From Cranoglanis bouderius (Eukaryota; Chordata; Actinopteri; Siluriformes; Cranoglanididae): a DNA stretch of 64,000 nt. The DNA lies in contig CM042542.1 in assembly GCA_023630585.1 (NCBI GenBank), forward strand, positions 26,844,440 through 26,908,439, in the 5' to 3' direction. The notes under the pieces are model-generated. The model did no database searches. It was not told the origin of the DNA and saw only the letters and a list, made by a program, of their open reading frames with translations. The position numbers and the translations under genes were made by a program. Of this stretch, positions 54,591 through 64,000 are shown piece after piece; the stretch's first letter is position 1, and each line of letters begins with the position of its first letter.

Positions 54591-55896
54591 ACACTTGCAA
54601 GGTTTCCTAGGCCTTCAAAAATGGTCTCTCAGTTTGGTTCACTAGGTGAAAGCCACTGACATTCATTGCCAAAGAAGCTGGCTGTTCACAGAGTGCTGTA
54701 TCCAAGCATGTTAACAGAAAGTTGAAGTGGAAGGAAAATTTGTGGAAGAAAAAGATGCACAACCAACTTGAGAGAACCGCAACATATGAGGATTGTCAAG
54801 CAAAAATCCCGATTCAAGAATTTGAGTGAACTTCACAAAGAGAATGGACTGAGGCTGGGGTCAGAAGGCATCAAGAGCCACCACACACAGGCGTGCCAAG
54901 GGATTTGGCTTACGATTTCAGCCAAATTGCTCCTCTTTTAAGCCACTCCTGAACCACAGACAACGTCAGAGGCATCTTACCTGGGCTAACGAGAAGAAGA
55001 AGTGGACTGTTGACCAGTGGTCCAATATCCTCTTTTCAGATGGGAGCAAGTTTTGTATTTCATTTGGAAACCAAGGTCCCTAGAGTCTGGAGGAAGGGTG
55101 GAGAAGCTCATAGCTTAAGTTGGCTTGAAGTCCAGTGTTCAGTTTCCACAGTCTGTGATGATTTGGGGTGCAATGTCATCTGCTGGTGTTGGTCCAAAGT
55201 GTGTTTTGAAAACCAGAAATCACTGCACCCGTTTACCAAGAAATTTTGGAACACTTCATGGCTTCCTTCAGCTGACCAGCATTTTGAAGATGCTGATTTC
55301 ATTTTCCAGCAGGATTTGGCACCTGCCCACACTGCCAAAAGCACCAAAAGTTGGTTAAATGACCATGGTGTTGGTGTGCTTGACTGGCCAGCAAACTCAC
55401 CAGACCTAAGACCCCATAGAGAATCTATGCAGGGTATTGTCAAGAAGGAAGCTGAGAAACAAGAGGCCAAAAAATGCAGATGAGCTGAAGGCCACTGTCA
55501 AAGAAGCCTGGGCTTCCATGCCACCTCAGCAGTGCCACAAACTGATCACCTCCATGCCCACGCCCGAATTGAGGCAGCAATTAAAACAAAAGGAGCCCCT
55601 ACCAAGTATTGAGTGCATGTACAGTAAATGAAAACATACTTTCCAGAAGGCCAGCAATTCACTAAAAAGTTTTTTTATTAGGGTCTTATAGTATTCTAAT
55701 TTGTTGAGATAGTGAATTGGTGGGTTTTTGTTAAGTACTAGAACCAAAATCATCACAATTAAAAGAACCAAAGACTTAAGCTGCTTCAGTCTGTGTGCAT
55801 TGGTTATTTAATACACAGAGTTTCACAATTTGGAGTTGAATTACTGGGGAAATAAACTTCTTTTCCACGACATTCTAATTTATTGAGATGCACCTG
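54591..55896 (+). mobile_element. Tc1 transposon 3 (copy of Tc1 1), left end in gap
   Basis: It starts inside the region before the transposase start and ends at GATGCACCTG (55896) followed by TA. The transposase (54622-55613 region) is broken by many small indels relative to 18594-19559. It occupies the same LINE site as Tc1 1, so it is a duplicate of that insertion and not a new one. Confidence 0.9.
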
Positions 55897-58800
55897 TATG
55901 TGATGTTTGGAGGCTTTTTCACTCTACTCAACGTCAGTAAACCTGGACTCCTTATATAAAGACAATTCTTTTATCTTTGGCTAAGGCTTGACAGATTCTA
56001 CCACTTTGGTATCAGAGTAACGTACTTTAAAGTTGCTTAATACACCCAGTTGTGGTGTTTCAGATCATTCCATAGCCACAAGTTTCTATCTTTGTTAAAA
56101 GATGTGAAATGCTAATAGTGCCTACTGGCATTTTAATGCAACCCTGCTTTTCTGATAATGTTTTAAAAAGAAGCTTTCAGATATTGCTGGGATAGTTATA
56201 CAAAGACAAAATCTGAATATACTTCTTTACAACAGTGTGGTGGGATATAGGGAAGAGCAAGATCAAACAGCTGTTTTTGCCATACAGTATACTCTCAAGC
56301 CTCACAAGTAGACATAGTATACTAGATCTATGAAAGCTTTGGAGAGTGAAATAATGAAGCTGCAAGATTTAGCTTGAGACTCCTGAGACAGAGGAAACAT
56401 TTTAAAGTTCTCAAAAGAAAAAAAAGACAGCTCTATCTAACCTGTTGTTGTTTTCAAAGGAGCTCCTGGTCAGCTCTCGTTATCAAAATATCGCAAAAAT
56501 GGATGCACCCCTCTCACACTTTTTTTTAGACCTTGCAGGCACCCATAGGGAATGAGACAAAGGAGACTTATGCACTCTCCTGCGGTCCAGCTTACCCGGG
56601 CAACCTTCTGCAGGAGTCTGTGGAGATCCACCAAATGTGCAGTCCACTTTCTAAAGGAAGCTCTTCAAAGAAGGGGAGTTCCAAGAGAGACCAAGTGGCA
56701 CAGGCGCTTCGCTGAGGGGACTTACCCAAGGTATCCGAAGAGGCTAATGCAGAGATGGAAACACAAATCTCTGCTGATGAGCTACAATCTGCATTACCTA
56801 GAGCCTAGAAGGAGAGTGGCAAAGCTCAGGCATTGATGGTCTTCCAGTGGACTTTTATAAAAGCTTTCTGGCCTGAAATTGGGAAAGATCTGCTGCTTGT
56901 TCTCAGAAACAGTTTGAGCAAAGGACTCTTACCATTGAGCTGCAGGAGAGCAGCCCTCACTCTTCTCCCTAAAAGGGAGATTTACAAGAGATCAAAAACT
57001 GGCGGCCAGTGGCTCTGCTCTGCCTGATTACAAACTTTTCTCAAGGTGGTGGCGCATGAAGGCTAGAGAAAAAGTGATGGAACATTCCATTCATGTTGAC
57101 CAGACTTCTGCTGTATACCCAATGAGTTTGATATCTGACAAGCATTATCTTAATTTGTGATGTTTTGGACACTCTCAATTCATTAGGCTGTGAAATTTGT
57201 CTGATTTCTATAGATCAAGAAAAGGAGCTTTTGACAGAGTTGAACATCAGTATTTGTGGCAAACACTTTGTGAAGCTTTTGGGTTTCAGCTCTGGTTTTT
57301 TTATAAAAATGATCGAGTCACTGTACAGTGACATTGAGAGTATTTTAAAGATCAGCGGGTGGTTTAAAGTGCCACTTTAAGGTTCAGAGGGGAGTCCAGA
57401 CAAGGCTGCTCATTATCTGGCATGTTGTACTCCCTGGCACATAGAGCCTCTCCTACATAAATTAAGACAGTCTGCTTTCGGGTGTCACGCCTTCCTGGAT
57501 TATTGAGACAGTTTTTAAACTATTCTGCTTTATGCCGACAATGTTGTTGTCATTGTCCAGAAACAGGAGAAGATATTGACACCCTTGTAGAAAATATTAA
57601 TGACTTTGGTTTGGCCATTGTCCTCTGCTAAAGACTAACTTTGGGGAAAAAGAGTGAAGCAAAGTAACAATTAGTGATGAGTTAAACCCAAAGAAACTCG
57701 TTTTACCTGCCAGGATTTAATTTGGGAACTTAAGAAGGTGGTTTCAAATATCTTGAGAAAATGTGTATCTTAGTAATGATACTTTTGTGTGTAAAAACTG
57801 GGACAATGTTTTAGAAAAAGTTGAAGGGCTGATCTTAAGAAATGGAAATGGATCTTACCACACATAATGTCTTTTAAGGGGGTCGTACACTTTAGTGATC
57901 AACAACTTGGTGTCATGTATGCTGTGGCACCGCTTATCATGTGTAGACCCACCTGCACAACTGCTGGGCAGGATACAGGCGGTGTTGGTGGACTTTCTGG
58001 GACCGTCTGCATTGGATCCCACAGGCGTACTGTTCTTACCAAAAAGAGGAAGGAGGGCAGGTCTCATTCATCTCGCCAGCAGGGGTGCTACTTTCTGACT
58101 CCAGTTCATTCAGAGACTCCTGGTTGGGCCCATAGACCTTGTCTGGAGACCCTTAGCCCGAACCATACTGACCCGAGGGCGAAATTTGGGTCTTTTTGGG
58201 CCTTTGTTTCTGATGGACTTGAGTGCTCATAAACTGTACAATCTCCAAAAGTTCTACCAAGGACTGTTCACTGTGTGGGGATGTTCCATAAACAAAGAGC
58301 AACAAGCTGTGAGTCCCTATCAGGGCTGTTGAAAGAGCCAGTAGTGCATGGGACCCGCTTCAATGTAGAGCATATAGCAGGACCCTCTGTGATGCAGTCA
58401 TTCTGTTCGGCTGGGATCGTCACACTGGGACAGGTGGTGGATCGATGTGGACCTAAATTGACCGACACTGCAAGTCTAGCCTCTCAGGTAGGAGTTAGAT
58501 CTACCAGGGTCATAAGTCGACTGCTCCAACACTTGGAAGAGTGAACTCACAAAGACTGAACTCTCTTTGTTAAATGATTACTGTAACGGACGCCGTCGAC
58601 CAAGTATTGATGATTCTTTTCCTAAATTGACTATCTTTCCTGATTTTAGAGAATGCACTGGTCAACTGTTAGAGTCCAGAGAGACTCTCACAAACAGGTT
58701 GGATGTCATGGGAGGAAAAATCATGTATAAACTGTTTGTTAAAATTCTAAACAAAGGTAAATTAAATGGTAAGGCTGACACTCCTTGGAGAGCTCATCTA

Positions 58801-59476
58801 GGGCTTGATACTGAGGTCAGACCTGAGTGGAAGAGCATTATACAAACACCGTTGACAAAAAGGGTTGGAGATTTGCAGTGGAGAATCCTACATGGTATTG
58901 TATCTGTTAATGCTTTCATTTCTGTTATTAATCCCAATGTAAGTGATAATTGTCCTTTTGTTTGCAGAGAGAAACAGTGTATCACTGCTTTTGGAGTGTG
59001 ACAGACTACGTTCTTTTTTCAGCTGTTACAACAAATGTTTATGATGTTTGGAGAAAAATTTTCCAAGCAGGTGTTTATTCTTGGTTTTAGATACAGTCAG
59101 AAATGCAGAGTGAAATGTCAGCTATTTAATTTTGTATTAGGTCAAGCAAAAATGGCTATATACCTCAGCAGAAGAAATAAAATAGAAAACTCCTTAGATT
59201 TTGATGTAAACACTGTTTTTGTTAGAATGATGAAAGCCAGACTAAAAGTTGATTTTGATTTTTATAGAACTACAAATAATGTAGAGGAGTTCACAAATAT
59301 ATGATGTTTTAAAAACATTTTATGTTCGGTTGTAGAGAATGTTCTTTTTTTTGGGACTGTGCTGATTTAAATCTTTATTTCTCTTTTTTAAATCTATCTC
59401 TGGTTTGAGTACAGAGTTTTTGTGTTTTACATAATTTGAATAAATAAAGAGGTATTGAAATCTCAAAAAAAAAAAA

Positions 59477-59481
<5 letters not shown>
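55897..59481 (+). mobile_element. Tx1-clade LINE copy 2 (ORF2 3' two-thirds)
   Basis: Follows 19840-23315. Indel-rich to about 58200, then nearly identical. The altered YADN box is retained near 57532-57552. At 58820 this copy has one A more than copy 1 and reads through (58567-59001). It then loses one T near 58958 and one near 58990, relative to copy 1. Poly(A) is at 59465-59481, then (CT)n to 59516. Non-functional. Confidence 0.9.
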
Positions 59482-59519
<38 letters not shown>

Positions 59520-60014
59520 TCCAAACAGGAGAATCAGAGTCTGTGAGTGTGTGTGTGTGAGTGTGTGTGTGTGTGTGTGTTTGTTTCTACATGTAGTTGT
59601 TGTTTCCTGTCTCACTGTGGTCACATTTCTGTCATTCTTGTACACTGCCCTGTATTCCCCTGTGATTTTTCATCACAAAAAAATCCAAAACAATCCTCTT
59701 TAAAACATTTATTAACTGCAAATATTTTTAAATTTTTATTATTATTATTATTAGCCCTGCTAGTGCACTGATCTGAGCCGCCCTGCATGTTATTAACTGG
59801 TAGTGTAGAGTTGTATAATTCTTTATTTTCTGTAATAAAATGCAGAAAAGAGTCACTGCTCCTGTAAATGTGCTGATGTGGCGTCCTGTCCTCTGATTTC
59901 TGTGTGTGAGAGAAACACACTCACATTTCTGTTACATCATCAACTTTAGCTGGATTATGGCTGTGTTTGTGTGTTTGAGATCAGACTTCTGATATTTCAT
60001 CATTTCTCTTCCAG

Positions 60015-60677
60015 TCTGTGTGAGTGTGATCTGACAGAGGAAAGCTGTAGAGTTCTGTCCTCAGTTCTCAGCTCAAACTCCTCCAGACTGAGAGAACTGG
60101 ACCTGAGGAACAATAACCTGCAGGATTCAGGAGTGAAGCTGCTCTCTGCTGGACTGGAGAATCCACACTGTACACTGGAGATACTGAGGTACACACACAC
60201 ACACACACTGTGGTGATTGTAATTGTAGTGATATATATTGTCATTGTTGTGTGTGTGAGATGGAGAGTAAATGTTCTGTATATAAAGATTTTGTGTAGTT
60301 GATGTTTTCAGAGATAAAACTGAGTGTGTTAAGTGTGAGAAGGTTTTCTTTCTTGCAGGATGAGTTTCTGCAGGATTACAGATGAAGGTTGTGCTGCTCT
60401 GGCTTCAGCTCTGAGGTCAAACTCCTCATCACACCTGAGAGAACTGGATCTGAACTTTAATAATCCAGGAGAATCAGGAGTGAAGCTGCTCTCTGATCTA
60501 CTGAAGGATCCACACTGTAAACTGGAGACACTACAGTGAGTTACTGACTTACTGTCTCTTTACTCTACTCTACTGTATCATACTGAATACTGTGTGTGTG
60601 TGTGTGTGTGTTTACACTGATGCTCTTCTCTGTCTTACAGCATTAAGAATAATAAACTCAGCAGGACTGGTGTATGA
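60015..60677 (+). CDS. Three terminal LRR exons of an NLR gene, copy 2
   Basis: Exons 60015-60188 (174 bp), 60359-60535 (177 bp) and 60641-60677 (TGA at 60675-60677) repeat copy 1 without any coding change that I noticed. The splice sites are unchanged; introns differ only in CA and GT run lengths. The same LRR hallmarks are present (LDLRNNNLQDSGVKLL, LDLNFNNPGESGVKLL). If the block is a genuine duplication, there are two identical NLR 3' ends; if it is a haplotype duplicate, there is one locus with two alleles. Confidence 0.78.
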
Positions 60678-62741
<2,064 letters not shown>

Positions 62742-62742
62742 T

Positions 62743-62832
62743 ATATGCAAACTGCCATCATAAAAACTGAGGCAGCAGACTTTGTAAAAATTAATATTCG
62801 TGTCATTCTCAAAACTTTTGGCCACGGCTGTA
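62743..62832 (-). repeat. Tc1-like terminal fragment, copy 2
   Basis: The duplicate of 26558-26646. Confidence 0.6.
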
Positions 62833-63127
62833 CAGTTACATTTGTGGTAAGGAAATGTATTAATATATTAACCTTTCATCCATAGCTATATACGCTGCGG
62901 GTGAAGCACGCGAGATAAATTACATTTCTAGCGCGAGCTCATGCAATCCCTAGGTCGAAAGAAATTTATTCTCGAATAATAGAAAAGCAAACATTTACTG
63001 TAGTGATAAACACACTGTAACGTTTAAATTATGGGGGGGGGGATCTTACCATTTAAAGGGGTTTCTGTATCCGCAGTCTTCCACCGATATGTATGATATG
63101 GATGCATATCGTATGCATGGGCGGATA

Positions 63128-64000
63128 TTTTTTTTTTTTTTTTTTTTTTATTAAACAAAATACGTCCACAAACAATTAATTCGATTCAATATCCATACAT
63201 CATCAAAATGCCTTTTTTTTCCAACAAATTCAAAATCAATCAAAATAAGAAACAATACAAAACAGTGCCCAGACTTAACCCAAACATCTTCACACAAAAT
63301 TAACATTTATCCCCAATAACTTTGTCAAATCATAACAAAAGAAAAGCATTTTCACAAATAATAATACCCATCAATACCGAACAAAAAAAACAAAAAAACC
63401 CCAAACATTTTCACTACACAATTTTTTTTCCAATCCCACCACCCTCTCAACAAGGAAAAGAAGGACAAAAAACAAGAAAAGGAAACAGAAACAGAAAATC
63501 CCGACCTCCTGCTCTCCCCCACTATCCCTCATTGCTGAGGCCACCAGGGATCTCCCACTACTGTCACCCCTGAGAAGCCCCCGCCTCTACCCCTCCCACT
63601 CCTACCCTCACAAATCCCTGTCCACCATCCTCCCCCTGTCCTACCTTTGAGTCTGGCCCTGAATGCCGGAACAGGCTCCCTGGTTGACCCGTGGAGATAG
63701 GCTCCGGATGCACTCGCACCTCGTGCCCCACAACACGCGCGCCACCGAGGCGGCTTGCCACAGCGGCCTCGCCCTCTCAGGCCCCATGCGCTTCAACCCA
63801 CTGCCGTACAGCGCAGTCGCGGTGAATGTCGCTCCCCTCCAGGCCACGTACATAGCCATAGTCTTGAGGGGCTGCGCCACTCCTCCCGCCTTCCTCCCGC
63901 TCCATGTACATCCTGGCCAGGCGACCTGCTCGTTCCTCCCCCAAATGAAAGTAAATATGGCGCTCCAGCGCCTCCCGTCCTGAAGCGGGACGGGGAAGAC
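63128..64000 (-). mobile_element. U2-family LINE 3' end (copy of LINE A), runs off window
   Basis: Poly(A) seen as a T run at 63128-63149, then the same 3' UTR and ORF2 C-terminal sequence as 26961-27860, including LINE A's deletion junction (near 63840). Small deletions become frequent after about 63580. Confidence 0.9.

Overview
The window looks like teleost fish genomic DNA. The evidence is tandem leucine-rich-repeat exons of the fish NLR immune family, Tc1/mariner elements, L2, RTE and Tx1-clade LINEs, spliceosomal snRNA genes on snRNA-type promoters, and many long CA/GT, CT and AT microsatellites. The species cannot be fixed from sequence alone. Very little is single-copy host coding sequence; most of the window is transposable elements, several nested.

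Region by region. 1-8697: a young LTR retrotransposon with near-identical LTRs, a 2.4-kb leader and one 577-residue Gag-like ORF, with no protease, polymerase or integrase. 8698-14300: intron-like DNA with CA arrays. It holds a minus-strand signal-peptide first exon with a TATA box and a strong splice donor, present twice in a tandem duplication, and a possible matching second exon at 8755-8873 beside the LTR. 14320-15941: a deleted L2 LINE ending in a (CT)n tract. 16261-23315: a Tx1-clade LINE sitting inside that (CT)n tract and interrupted by a Tc1. 23856-24514: the last three exons of an NLR gene. 25035-26646: an apparently intact Tc1 inserted in the end of an older one. 26942-37529: two minus-strand Tx1-clade LINEs head-to-tail, the upstream one (B) beginning exactly inside a U2 snRNA sequence. 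37530-50056: an snRNA neighbourhood with a U2 5' fragment, a full-length RTE LINE with a 16-bp target duplication, a degenerate spliced pseudogene, a complete U1 snRNA gene (distal element, PSE, 3' box) and three 594-bp tandem copies of a U2 3' fragment. 50035-54490: a third U2-inserted LINE. 54491-54590: a 100-N gap. 54591-64000: a second copy of about 18562-27950.

How the parts fit together. Two target-specific LINE stories are visible. One Tx1-type element lies in a (TC)n microsatellite; the other Tx1-type family lies in U2 snRNA genes, splitting U2 between about nucleotides 31 and 38, at the branch-point-pairing region. The snRNA cluster therefore looks like a U1/U2 array colonised by LINEs. 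The sequence on both sides of the N gap (about 50.4-58.2 kb, and again at 63.6-64.0 kb) is peppered with small indels relative to its own paralogues, so broken frames there may be assembly error. The block after the gap may be a falsely duplicated haplotype.

All family assignments come from reading translated motifs and remembered family features. No search was run.
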